This document shows, in pieces, positions 10,968 through 22,909 of a stretch of DNA of 64,000 bases. Made by a program: the position numbers and the translations under genes. The first letter of the stretch is position 1, and the number at the start of each line of letters is the position of its first letter. The notes below the pieces were generated by a model. It was not told the DNA's origin. It was given only the letters and a program-made list of their open reading frames with translations, and ran no database searches. Source of the stretch: Climacium dendroides. Lineage: Eukaryota > Streptophyta > Bryopsida > Hypnales > Climaciaceae. The stretch is taken from positions 22,611,345 through 22,675,344 of the forward strand of contig OX467089.1 of the NCBI GenBank assembly GCA_950106755.1, in the 5' to 3' direction.

Positions 10968-13376
10968 CAAATCCAAATAGATTCTTTTTGTTGACCTTTA
11001 TAAAACATGGCCCCCCATGACCAAGGTAGTTAGCAAAACTGCTTTAATTATTGAACCAATAGGTGCATACTTTATTTTTATAGTGATCAATGAAATCATC
11101 CATCGACTACTTTGTGGCCTCAATGTCCTTTAAGGATTAACTTGATGGAGTACACCCTCTTAAAATTTCAAAATAAGAAACCTTACCAATTGCAAGATCA
11201 TCATGCTTGGATTTCAAAAAGAAGTATTTTCAAGTCTTTCTAAATGATCAAGTTTCATCTTTCAAATTGTTTACCCAAAAATGTGTAGACCCTAAAACTT
11301 GCAACTCTTTATAATATGGTCAAGAAATAAGTTGAAAATACATGTAAATCATTTCAACTACAAAAATTTCATATTCATGCTTGAAAAAAATAGTAAATAG
11401 AAAGAAGTAGAAAATGATTTAAAATACCAAATTGTTGAGAATTTAGTTTTAGAATTGAAAAATGCCAATCTCAATTGTTGCAATGTTGTAATAAATACTC
11501 TACATCCTATAACTTTATTTTTTTCCAAAATATTGAGATTTGAGTTAAATAAAGGACTTCAAAACTTATTTTAGAGTAGAGATTCTATAAGTACCAACAA
11601 ACTAATCTTGTCATAATTTTCATCTCATTAATCAAAATGTACTGAATCAAAGCTTTTTGCATATATATGAATCTAGGAAATCAATTTCAAATTTTTATTT
11701 CTCAAAAAAATGAATTTTTGAGTTGCTTGGGCCACCTAGGTTCAAAAATACTACTTATCATGCAATAATTTTGTAGTCAAAAGTTATGAAAATTGTTGTG
11801 CCTTAACACTACTCCTCAACTACATGTTGTGTGAAAATTTCAAGGAAAAAAATGAAAATTCCATTCATAAATGGAGGACTAAAACCACTATACTGTATTG
11901 CCAAAAATTGCTACTTGGTCCTTTAGGGGTTAATTTTCAAAGTTTAGGAAGTAGGAACACCTATTACTAATACTAGATGTCCTTTTATTGAACAACTTTG
12001 AAGTACAAAATACTTCAACTCACCTTGGTTTTTTCAAACAACTCATAAACTTCCATTGGTTCTTTTTGAAAACTAATGTTGAGTTTGAGTAAAAACTTCG
12101 TCATATTTGGGTCAATAAGAAGCCATGAACAACTTTATTTGGTGGCTAATGGTTGGTGTTGAAAAAGGATGAGGATGCCTTATACCTTCAACTTTATACA
12201 TTGTTGAATGCAACGATGCTAGCATGTGAGCTTAGAAATGTGAGCCTACAAGCCTTGAACCTAGGTGTAAGTAGGTACTTTACAACTATTGAAGGTGCCT
12301 ATAACATACGTACCTATAACTTACACACACACACACACATACACATAATCATAGAAGTTGTCTATAACATTGGTACCTATAATATAAGAGCTTAGGTTTT
12401 TAAATTCATGGGCTCAAGATTTTAGGCACATATGCTAGCAACCGTATTGTGGGATGAATTTGTCCAAAAAATTCTTGAAGACAATCATGGAGAAGGATGC
12501 AAGTAAAGTACAACATGATATGAGGAGAAAGAATTTGCAAAAGCATTTGTAACTTATTCTCAATCCAAGAAGAAGGAGAAGGGTGATGAAAATATTTGCT
12601 TTATACGTCTTTAGGAATGCAAAGTTCCAAGTATATGCAAAAAGTGACCATGAAGATTAATTCAACCAAATATAGAACCTATAAATCACCTATTCTTGTA
12701 GAAATATCCCTCCATCTTATTTTTGTTCTTTCTTCTTATGATTATATGCTTCTGCAAATAAAAAACTATCCAACAAATAAAACAATTGAACATGTATGAA
12801 GGCCACAATTGAAAAATGAGTGGTCAATTTGTAGTGCAACTTAACCTTCATAAATGTCAAAATGTTGAAAGTCCATTTGTCTTCAAAATTGTCCAACGCC
12901 AATATAACTACAAGATTATCCACTTTCATATAGTCTAATAGCCCAAGCTACAATAGATTATTGCTTTCAACCATCATGCTTTCATTCAATATTGGTGTTG
13001 GTTTACCTTCAACCTTTTTGTCAACCTCAACCCACTTGTATTAATTAAAACTCTTAAGTAATTTGACGTACAATTTCATTTGACTAACAAAGAGTCTCTA
13101 ATAGGCTAAGAATCTTGCGTTTATATTTACATGATTGATTATAGACAAGATGCTTACACTTTGATAAATCAACCAAGGTCTAATTACTAGTGGAATTTAA
13201 AGATTTGGTACTATCTCTTTGAAGCTTGCTTAGTCAAATTTTACAAAAATAGGTAGTATGTGACACCTTCTTGATGTATCTTGCAAGTCTAAATCCTAGA
13301 ACAAGCTGTATGAACTCACATACAATTGAAGATTTGGAAGAAGCTTGCCCCCAAACAAACATATATTAGACTATGT
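10968..13376. other. repeat-rich intergenic DNA, no gene recognised
   Basis: CCTTTAGGGGTTAA at about 11913-11926 is a lone right end of the TTAA-element family. Its preceding 500 bp is AT-rich, with phrases such as GAATCAAAGCTTT that also occur in type X copies. A short (CA)n run lies at about 12323-12339. Open frames around 12153 and 12596 show no recognisable protein. Confidence 0.35.
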
Positions 13377-14061
13377 TATGTTTGCACTTGGTATAAAGTG
13401 TGGTGTATCAATATTAGCAAGGGTCTAAAGGTATGGCCACACTTAGACTTTATCAAGAGGGAGTAGTTTTTATAAAGACCCAAATTTGATAACTTCTAGG
13501 TCTTTTTTACATTGCATGGTTATTGGAGTGTCTTGTTTTAATTATTTGAGAAATTTATGTAGTAGTTATTTACAATAGCGGGAGTACTTGTTAAATTCTT
13601 TTAATTGTTCTTTTCTATTGCTATATTTTGAGTTTATATTTGGGTGGTAGGATAGGAATGTCGATATTGTTGACCATGACAACCTTTATTTTATCCAATT
13701 TATGAAATTATTGGTAAGTTGGAGAAGAGAAAAGTAACATTAGATTTCCATGACATTTATTGACTACATTTTTGAAATCTATGCTTCTTTAGGATTTCAT
13801 ATTATGAAAAACTTGGTATTACATGCATGCGTTTTATGGAAAAAGTGCACCTAACATTCTAAAAGTTGGTATTAGACTACATCCCTTCAACAACTAGGTA
13901 GGTTCAATGTTTACTAAAGACCATTGGTATAAACACCACCCAATTGCCTTGCATAAAAACAACAACTTCAATCTTGACAAAGTCTAGGTGTGGCCATACC
14001 TTAAGAGTTGCATTTTTTGTGCATTTTGATCATTGTCTCTTACCGCCAAAGTGCAAACATA
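13377..14061. mobile_element. MITE of the TATGTTYGYACTTGG family (copy 2)
   Basis: The left end TATGTTTGCACTTGG pairs with the right end CCAAAGTGCAAACATA. The inverted arms run for about 90 bp and include a well-matched AAGGTATGGCCACACYTAG block (13432-13450 and the reverse near 13984-14002). It is 685 bp and non-coding. Confidence 0.55.
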
Positions 14062-15164
14062 TATTAAGTAATAGATATAATAACAACAAGATAAATAACT
14101 CCCACTTATGGATTGCATTCCTACTCGAAGACAAGCTTGAAGAACAAACTAAAATTAGTCTAACATTTTTTAATTCACAATCTCATCTAAGATGCTACAT
14201 TAAAGTATAAATCATCACGCACAAGATAGAAGCTTACTTGACGACAAAAAAAGGTAGCCTTCAACCCTAAATCCTAATGTAGTAGCAAACAAGCAAAAAC
14301 AACGCATTACAATGAGCTTTTAGATTGATAGCAATGGTTGTAGAGTTTACACCTTGTTGTTCATTAGTCATTATTAGACTACCACCTATAATTCACTACA
14401 GTAGTGTAGATTAGTGACTATTTTCCTTTTCTTTTTTTTCTTTTGTCCTTCTGTGGTAATTCATCCCTTTTTGAAGAGCAATTTGGCTACAAGTCATTTG
14501 TAAAAGAAATATTGGTCTCATGTAATATAAATATAATACTAAAACCTAAATATAATCTAAAAAACTACATTTGAACATATGACAATGGAATTGGAACTAT
14601 TCCTCTACCTTTAGAGTTTAGGAGCTTTCTATACTAAAGAGCAGATAGGGGTGTGCAAATTATGAAGATGAGCAAGCCTGTAAGGTGCATTGCTCTATAA
14701 AATCTACACACCTTTATCTGCTCTCTAGCGTTAAGACGAAAGGGTGCATACTCAACAATTGGTGTTAGAATAGGCAAAGCAAACATATTCTCGTGGCATA
14801 ATTGGTCAGGGTTGTGGATTATGTAAACTAATCAAACTCGAAATGAGCCAAATATGCACCCCTTGATCTTAAGGTACCCATGACATTGCACCTATGATGA
14901 TCATTGTGAATCAAATTCCACCATATTGAGGGGAAGAGTAAATGGCCATTTCAGAAGACTTTTTCTAATCTAGCTTCACATTTACAGTTTTGATCTCTAG
15001 ATATTTACAGATGTATATAACATTTAGCTTTGGTGAATCAAAGAGTGCACACATCCTACGTCATTGTCAGTAAAAGCTCCACTGTAGAGCACGGGGGCGG
15101 TGAATTTTGAGTGAGTTAAATTCTGCAAATTCATGCAGGTCACCACGACCCAAAGGGCTTGAAA
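14062..15164. other. intergenic, no gene recognised
   Basis: AT-rich to about 14950, then composition rises towards the PFP 3' repeats. AGAGCAGATA at about 14640 and TATCTGCTCT at about 14715 face each other as a small inverted pair. No coding similarity is seen. Confidence 0.35.
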
Positions 15165-15832
15165 ACTGACAGCCCACTTGCTATAACAGTGGGGAATAGG
15201 ATCAGAAATTCTCATGCTCAAAATAGTTTGCATTCTTACCGTATCGCAACTTTTTCAAACAGATATTCTAAAGCTTTGAAATCCTAAGGTAACTGATTGA
15301 TAGAAGGGCTCAATACGGCAGCATTGGAGTATCTGCTGATGCTGCACTCAAGAACGTCGAACACTCATTCTGATAGAAGCTTACATGTATGTTGAAGGCC
15401 TGTACTCATAGTGGAGATTCGTAAAGCTCCAACTTCGAGTCTGAGAGGCCCGGCCATACAGGACGTGCAGACTAGCTGACAGTCCATTTGCTAAATCAGT
15501 GTGTAATAGGATCAGAAATTCTCAAGCTCAAAATAGTTTGAACTCTGAAATTACCTCAACTTTTTCAAACAGATATTTTAAAGCTTTAAAATCCTAAGGT
15601 AATTGACTGATAGGAGGGCTCAATACGACAGCATTGGAAAACCTGCATATGCTGCTCTTGAGAACGATAAACACTTATTCGGATAGAAGCTTACATGTAT
15701 ATTTAAGGACGATATTCACAGTACACTCGGTCTGAGAGAAGCTTACATGCATATTAAAGGACAGTATTCACAATACACTCATTCTGATAGTAGCTTACAT
15801 GTATATTGAAGGCCGTCATCTGCAGTGGAGGT
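15165..15832 (-). repeat. degenerate tandem repeats copying the PFP gene's 3' end
   Basis: The unit at 15165-15474 is repeated from 15475 (period 310 bp) at about 85-90% identity by eye, for example GGATCAGAAATTCTCA, ACTTTTTCAAACAGATATT and GGGCTCAATACG. A shorter block beginning ACACTCATTCTGATAG recurs four times (15361, 15669, 15723, 15775). The 87 bp at 15361-15447 copy 15775-15861, which includes the last nine codons of PFP-beta. Confidence 0.75.
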
Positions 15833-17521
15833 TCATAGAACTCCAGCTTCGAGTTTGAGAGTGAAGCAAGTATCATCCGCAGTAGGCCCATCAAACTGAA
15901 TCGGCCCAGGGCTGATATAACTATCTTCCACAGCCCATGAATCTCGTAGACTAGCAAATCTCTTGAACGGAGCTCCATCAAGCTCCACCATCGCCTTCTT
16001 AATCACAGGCTTGTCCTTCCCTTTCCTGCGCTCCACATCCATGAGCTCCGTGAGCGCAGTGCCTCCCACCACCCACTCCGTAGTTGGCGACGTCAAGTTA
16101 CCCACTGAAGCAATCAACCCCGTTTGTCCACAATGAAGAAGCGCACTCGCCGCCATGCCCAGTGCATAACAGTACGCGGCATCAAAATTAGTAGGCAATC
16201 CACAACGACCTTCATAGCCAAAGAAGTGCGCTTGTCCCTTGAAATGCCCCTTGAATGTCTCCTCGTGCTGACGAGCCCCGAGCTCCGCCTCCACCATGGA
16301 AATCAGCATCTTCTCGGTTTCAATTCTCGCCACTTGCACGTTCCCATGGGGGTCACGCTCCAACAGAAGCTCCTCCTGAATGGAAACCGGCAAAGAATTA
16401 AAAAGAGCACGGCAAGAGGGTTTCAGCTTGGATTTCCACTGGCCGTGGGGATCACACCCTTGGCAAGCCAGAAGCTCATTCAACTCAGCGATGAGGTTCT
16501 GAATCTCGGGGATGAAGTCGATCAAGCCTTCGGGAATCAAGATCACGCCGAAGTGTTTCCCCATGTGAGCGCGTTTGCAAACCACATCTGCAATCATGTT
16601 CGTCACTTGGCGAAGCGTCTTCTTCTGGGCGTGAACCTCCTCTCCAATAACGGCTACATTCGGGTGCGTCTGGAATGCACACTCCAGAGTAATGTGAGAC
16701 GCCGCCCGTCCCATGAGCCTCACGAAATGGTAATACTTTCCTGTGGATCTGGCGTCCACCATGATGTTGCCGATCATTTCTGAGTAAAGCTTGCACGCCG
16801 TGTCGAAGCCAAAGCTGATAGGCACTTGCTTCGACTTCAAGTCCCCGTCGATGGTCTTCGGGCACCCCAGCACTCTTGTTTTCAGCTTCTTCACCCTGAA
16901 ATGCTCCGCTAGAAGGGCCGCGTTCGTGTTGGAGTCGTCACCTCCAATGACCACTAATCCATCCAAGTCAAGGGAAGTCACTGTATCCTCTGCTTGCTTG
17001 AACTGCTCTGGAGTCTCGATCTTGTCACGTCCACTACAAATGATGTCGAACCCGCCCTGGTTTCGAAAGGGATACAAAAGCTGGCTCGTGATTTCCACCC
17101 AGTTGTTGCGCATGATGCCTGCTGGCCCTCCTTTGAAGCCATAGAGCACACTCCCGGGGGCATGGGTTTGGAGGTAATCAAACATCCCAGCTATGACGTT
17201 GTGACCACCTGGAGCCTGCCCTCCTGATAACACCACCCCGACTCTCAGCTTCCGATCCTCGTTGTAGGCGGGGGCTGTACATGGCACGAGCTGTACTGAT
17301 GGTTGCCCGAATAGACCTGGAAAGAGCTTCGCAATGTCCTCGGGGTGGCCGGCTGATGAAGAAGGTGGGCCGTGGCTGAGCTTGAAATGGCCATGGAAGA
17401 CTTTGGGGAGGGGAGGGATGTGATCCAGTCGGAAGGCTTGCACGCGGCTGTAGACTGATACGTCTCGGCTGCCGATTCTGATCGACGGCTTGAGGTCTTC
17501 CTGAGGATTCATCACCGTCAT
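15833..17521 (-). CDS. PFP-BETA: pyrophosphate--fructose 6-phosphate 1-phosphotransferase, beta (catalytic) subunit
   Basis: A single uninterrupted exon encodes 562 residues, the usual length for plant PFP-beta (about 566). The enzyme reversibly phosphorylates fructose 6-phosphate with PPi in the cytosol and works with a regulatory alpha subunit. GGQAPGG (100-106), GGDDSNTNA (193-201), PKTIDGDLK (221-229) and MGRAASH (270-276) are intact. The GGDD and TIDGD motifs mark the catalytic beta type over alpha. GYEGRCGLPT lies near the C-terminus. The frame stays open slightly upstream, but only from a TTG; the first ATG (17519-17521) gives the family-length protein, and a second ATG lies three codons in. 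The plant orthologues I know of are split by many introns, so the intronless CDS is unusual. Confidence 0.95.
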   Translation of the reverse strand: MTVMNPQEDLKPSIRIGSRDVSVYSRVQAFRLDHIPPLPKVFHGHFKLSHGPPSSSAGHPEDIAKLFPGLFGQPSVQLVPCTAPAYNEDRKLRVGVVLSGGQAPGGHNVIAGMFDYLQTHAPGSVLYGFKGGPAGIMRNNWVEITSQLLYPFRNQGGFDIICSGRDKIETPEQFKQAEDTVTSLDLDGLVVIGGDDSNTNAALLAEHFRVKKLKTRVLGCPKTIDGDLKSKQVPISFGFDTACKLYSEMIGNIMVDARSTGKYYHFVRLMGRAASHITLECAFQTHPNVAVIGEEVHAQKKTLRQVTNMIADVVCKRAHMGKHFGVILIPEGLIDFIPEIQNLIAELNELLACQGCDPHGQWKSKLKPSCRALFNSLPVSIQEELLLERDPHGNVQVARIETEKMLISMVEAELGARQHEETFKGHFKGQAHFFGYEGRCGLPTNFDAAYCYALGMAASALLHCGQTGLIASVGNLTSPTTEWVVGGTALTELMDVERRKGKDKPVIKKAMVELDGAPFKRFASLRDSWAVEDSYISPGPIQFDGPTADDTCFTLKLEAGVL

Positions 17522-18640
17522 TGCTGAAGGCAAAGAAATAAACTTCAAATCCCAGCAAGTCGACGCCTGAGCCTTTGTTGAGGCTGGGGTTTGCGCACTA
17601 GCAGTACATCACCTGGTATTGATTATCTGCACAAAGTCTAGGAGAAATGGATTATTGACTAGATGGTGAAAAGAACAGTGAAGATGATCAATAAAACTGC
17701 TGTCGCACAGTTTTAGAATTTGACGCTATGACGATCCTCACCTCAGTAATGCACAAACCCTGGAGAACCCAGCGTACGAGACAGAGAGGTTCAGATTCTC
17801 AGAACATTACCTACGGAATGGTAGTGATGCACTAATGCGCCATAGCTTCCAAATTCAGCTTCACGTTTCAGGTTAAGGTAAGTTGAAGCGTACTCGGAAC
17901 TAAATCGAAGTAAGGAGATAAAAGGACTGATTCGAGACGATGGGGACTGGGGATCAATGTGTAGACATCACATCGTATGGTTGTGTGGACATTCCTGTTC
18001 CCTAACTTTCGATCTTAGCTTCAAGAGTCACTATTCGCTACTGTAAATAGCTTTCACAAAACCCAGATTCTCTAGCTAGCCCTCTCATGAGCATCGGAAG
18101 ACGAACTATGAAAATGGTGACAGACACGAGCTTAGGATATAAGCAGCACTGCAAAGCGGTGAAGGGCAAGCATGGCAGGAATGAACTCGACCACCGTCAA
18201 TCCAATTACAGGAGATGTTAAACCAGAAGCTTGACAAATTTCGTTTGGATTTTGCATCAAACAAATGGACCGCTAAGTGGGCAGCAACAAAATCAAGCCA
18301 ATAGCCCTCAGTTCACAGATTACTCGTAACTTGGATGGAATCACGAAGAGAATCGCGTAACGCGAATCTTACCTCTCATGGACGGAACGGCCGCTACCGC
18401 TCTCAATCAATCAGCCACTCCCGAGATTTAATCGCTTAAAATTGCTCCCCGCAACTTGAGCAATTTCCTGAAATTAAACATGAAGAGCAATGGATCAAAA
18501 GATTGTACACTCCTTCGAACTGATCGCTTGCAAACTCCTTAAACCCTAGTTCCCATCTCTGTACTAAATTGAACAGAGCTCACCGGAGCACTGGATCGAT
18601 AGAGAGTGCATTAGTAAGAGACGGACCTTAGATCGTCTCT
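17522..18640 (-). promoter_or_regulatory. PFP leader and presumed promoter, with possible leader intron
   Basis: On the minus strand a donor GAGAG/GTAAGATTCG (intron first base 18372) and an acceptor TTTGTGCAG (intron last base 17627) would remove a 746-bp leader intron. That leaves a first leader exon ending at 18373. The stretch is GC-richer than the surrounding DNA and contains no convincing coding frame. Confidence 0.35.
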
Positions 18641-21600
18641 CGCTTCCTTGAATGCACAAAGATGCTGCTTCATCAGGGAGGCAATTGCAAAGGAAACACC
18701 AGACATTGAGCTCCTTGGGAAAGATAAAAAAAAAAAAAAGGTACCAGATACTTTGGCATCAGTGGACATTCTTCTTCGATCATGCTTTCGTTGTGGCTGT
18801 CTCGGCCACTGGGTCGGGTGACGTAGCCCCAGTGAAGAGAGCGAAATTGCTCCGACCAATGTTTAGGTCCCAAACCGCCACTTTTTGCCACTTTACTATT
18901 GTTATTAGAGTGGTCAATTTTTTTATGGCAATTGAAGAGGCTCCAACAAAGAAAAGAATGTGGCATTTGGATATTATATGTAAAAGTTATGAAATGTCAA
19001 AGTGCTTTTTTGGTAGAGGTTCTAAAATCGATTCTTCCAAATAAGTACATATTGATTTTTGGAGATATTTCCAAAGTGATGATGATGATTTTGGGTGAGT
19101 GTTGCATTTGGAGGTGTCTCACACCATGTGGGACTGTCCCACACCATTTCTTGAAGGACAAGGGCCAACACTAAGGTAAAAAACCCAACATTCATAGTCT
19201 TCACAACAAGGCTCTCTGTCACCTTTAATTATTTCTTTCTATGTATGGTCATTAGAAGAAACCCATGTTTACTCTAATGTTAGCTAGAAACATGCATGAT
19301 TTATGAAACATCTAAATGTCAAAGGATAGATGGCCTAGAAAGGCATATTTTTGTGGATGTTGGAGAGGACATCAACAAATTACTGTAGAAACAAGTTGAT
19401 GCTGTCATTGATGTTGATGTTTTATTTGATATGAACACAAACATACAAATATTTTTTTGAACATCTTAAAAAACATAGTACTACCATGTTAGTGAGCAAA
19501 TCCATTCTGACTGTGGATAAGTATATAAAACTTATTGTGGATTAAGGTAAAACATTGACCAAATGTGAAAAATACAAGGGAAAGGCAATGACTTTGCATG
19601 TTTTGCAAAAAAAGAAAATGGATGGATGCATATTATGGATAAAACAAGCTTGAAGTAAAATAATCTAGGTGGGATATGTAAATTAGGATTAGTAGGAATT
19701 ACACCACTCATAGTTAAGTCAAAAACAAGAATTATGTACAAAATACTAAGATGTTTGATACTTTAAGAAATTCAAATATTTTTAATGTTTTACATCGTAG
19801 TGACAAATGACTTCTATTTGTTTACATAACGAAGTCAATGTTGTGAAATTTTGAATGAGACATGAAAATTACTTGCTTCCTCATGAATCACCTCACAAAA
19901 ACATGCACAATCACCATTGAAGGCCATTACGAGAGTGCCCAATTCAACAAATACAATCAACAATTTTCTTTCAATTTGGACATGAAATTTCTGGTGGTGT
20001 ATAAAGCATTGATGAAGTTCATTGGGTCCATCTTTCATATTCATCGACTGGACAGGTCATCCCTTTAAGTTTGATGGCTTGTCCATCAGGTTGGTTTGTC
20101 CTCAAAAATTGTTGAACCGATCAATATGTCAAACAATCATATCTGTCAAGGTTGCAATTGTGTTCATCTAAATTGTTCATTGTGGTAATAAAACTCCCCC
20201 TCAACAATGAATATTTTATCTTGACAAACACCAAGATTCAAGGTTGATGTTATAACAAACATATTGACATTGCGGCATGATGTAACATGGAAAACCTTGG
20301 TCTGTATATACTAATTGTTGTTTTGATTTTTTTTTGCAAAGAATAGTTACATGTTATTGTAGTGGAGGAAAGTGCAAATGAAATCAAGGAGTTCATCTCA
20401 AAGTTTCAAGTTTAATATTAAAATGTCATTTTTCTAATACTATTTCATAACAATTACCAAGGTGGATTTTTTTAGTACTAATTCAATTGACAATTGAATT
20501 TGCATTAAATCAATCATCCATTGATTTAGTACTAATAAAGCACTATAAATTGGAGTTGGAAACAATACTAGGTATGCAATTAATTTGGAAAATTTTCAGT
20601 AAAAACTCAATATCAACTCAATTGTATCCAAGAAAACCCAAATAAATAACTATGGCAACCTTGAAGGCCAAACAAATTATCAAATCATCAAGCCAAATCC
20701 TCACATTTTTCCCCAATTGTAATTCTAATACTAATTCTTGTGCATTCTTATCAATTCTAAAGACTCTCTTCCAACACTACAAATAAACCTATAAAAGATT
20801 GCAAAATGTTCAAATTGTTTCTAAATTCAAAATCAAGATATCAAGAATATGTTCAAGAATATTTTTTCTCCTCATAAATAAACCTTGTTAACTCTAAACA
20901 ACACCAATTATACACTACTAGTGTACATTTGCATCCAAGAAAAAGTCGATTAAAGGCCCACCATAACTCTTCTTATTCCTCCCTTCCAACATAGCAAAGC
21001 ATTTGGATGAATGCTTGAATTTGAATTAATGTCATCACTTAGCGACATTATATTTGGATGAATGTCATCCAAGTTGTTGAATATGCCTCTCAAAACTTCA
21101 TTCTTCACCCATAGCAAGATACATTGTTGACTCACATCCACTACACTAAAACTTTATTAATCCAGTAAGGATGCTATAGACTACAATGGTCCAATGGATG
21201 ACTTCATTGTTGACTGTAGCAAAAGTGAATGTGCCTATTGGTTCAATAATCTAAGAGTCTTTGTAACTACCTTGGATCATAGGGGACCACATCCTTACAG
21301 GTTAAGTTATACCTTCTTACAATTTTCTTGTAATTTGAAGCACTGCATGTCATGCTACAATACATTACTTCTTGAGTCTTTGACTCAAACTCACTTACTA
21401 TTATGGTAGAACCATCCATTCTTGACCACAATCCACACCCAACATGTAGGATACAATCATTTCCAACCAAAGTTGGAACAAATTTCCAACCAAAGCTTGG
21501 AATGTGTTTTTTTCTTGTTTTCAAGATTATGACACATGTCCCAAAGTAAGGAGCAAGAAAATAGGAAGTAGTTCTTGAATGATTGGAATTGGAATACATT

Positions 21601-21987
21601 ATACATTGGGTATGGATTCATACCAACTTTCGGCTTCCAAACCCTTGTACTAATTTCAATTTAATGCATAAAATTACCAAAAAATTGTAATCTCTATGAT
21701 TTCTATCTTCCTTCATGATAGAAAGTTTACATTGCCTTATATTGCTTCAGAATATGTATGGAATCAACTAAGTGGTCAACAATAAGTGCTTATACCATAC
21801 TTAGCTGGTTCTATTCTATGTAAAATTTGTGAATTTGGTGTTTATTTCTATGGTGCTAAGAAAACTATTCCAAAATTTCATTCTAGGGTTCCATGTAAAT
21901 TTTCCAATATGATGTAAATTGATATCAACTTCCAAAGAAGCAAGAGACTTGGAATTGTCATGTTCTCTTAATTTGATGTTGTATTAC
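18641..21987. other. AT-rich intergenic DNA, no gene recognised
   Basis: About 3.3 kb without a supported gene. A poly-A stretch lies at 18727-18739. A small palindromic motif around CACACCATGTGGGACTGTCC sits near 19120-19140, and an inverted pair with TTAGTACTAAT near 20474-20525. Open frames here are short and unlike any protein I recognise. Confidence 0.4.
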
Positions 21988-22909
21988 TTAACCTCTAAAG
22001 TCCTAGGACCTCTTTTCCATCAAATTTTTTTTCAAAATTGTCATTTCTATAGCAAAGAGAAAAAAAATTTAAATGACTTTTTGCATATTTAACCATAGAA
22101 TTTGGTATTAGACTAGTATAAGAATGTGTGGAAAAAATTTCACAAACTTTAACCATGTAGATTGCAAGATATTTGCATTTAAAGTGAAGTTTTTCTATAA
22201 ATCACTCAACTACATGTTTGGGCTTTGAGCCTTTATAACTTATAATTTTTGCTCTATTGATTTTGAATTTCTAATTTTATATGATAAACAATTGAGTTGA
22301 GGGTCTAGAAATTTATTTATTTTTAAAATGCACTTAGTTTTCACTCATTAAAAAATTGTTAAGTGGAAGTAGGTACAAGATTGAAGGAAAATCTAAATTG
22401 TTAATAGCTTTAAGATGGAATTGCACTAATCTCAACGGTGAGATTGTTCTAGCAAGAGATCTTAACCTTGAAAAAAAAATTGTGAAAAATTGTGAAAATT
22501 GAGGTTAGAAATGAAACCTACAAGTGTTTGTTTTTCAAAAGAATGTTCTAATTGATAAAAAAAAAGATTATCCATGACTTTCATATAAAAAATCCAAATG
22601 GAATAAATAAAAGTTTACCTTGTACTTATTTAGATTGCTAAAATATAATCTATACAAAAAAAATTTACTTGAAGTTTTTTGAAGTTTGTTTCCTCCACGC
22701 AGCGACCCACCAAACTAAAAAAAGGACTTTTGGGGCCATAAATTTTGAACCCAATCTCCAATTGATATAAAAATTATATTTTTGAAAAGCTAATGTATTT
22801 TTCTATCTTCAAAAAAAAATTCAAAAAATCATGACAAATATTGAGACCATAGAAGCCTACCTAAAATCCATTTTGTCTCCCAAGGGGACAATGGGACTTT
22901 AGGAGTTAA
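21988..22909. mobile_element. TTAA-flanked element, type X (copy B)
   Basis: It starts TTAACCTCTAAAGTCC and ends GGACTTTAGGAGTTAA, with TTAA at both ends. The termini share the AAAGTCC variant, different from the other copies. It is 922 bp, collinear with copies A and D, and carries no protein-coding frame. Confidence 0.65.

Noticed and set aside
12153..12395. 80-codon plus-strand frame with LKKDEDALYLQLYTLL
   Set aside because: It runs into a CA microsatellite, lacks recognisable domains and sits in a repeat-rich stretch.
13426..14003. CRISPR-like or spaced repeat structure
   Set aside because: The repeated words are inverted, not direct, and form the arms of a MITE; the DNA is plant nuclear sequence.
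16124..16783. 219-codon plus-strand frame inside PFP-beta
   Set aside because: It is an antisense shadow of the PFP-beta coding exon, whose motifs are unambiguous on the minus strand.
17522..17548. Nine extra N-terminal codons for PFP-beta
   Set aside because: The frame is open here, but the apparent first codon is TTG. The ATG at 17519-17521 gives the normal family length.
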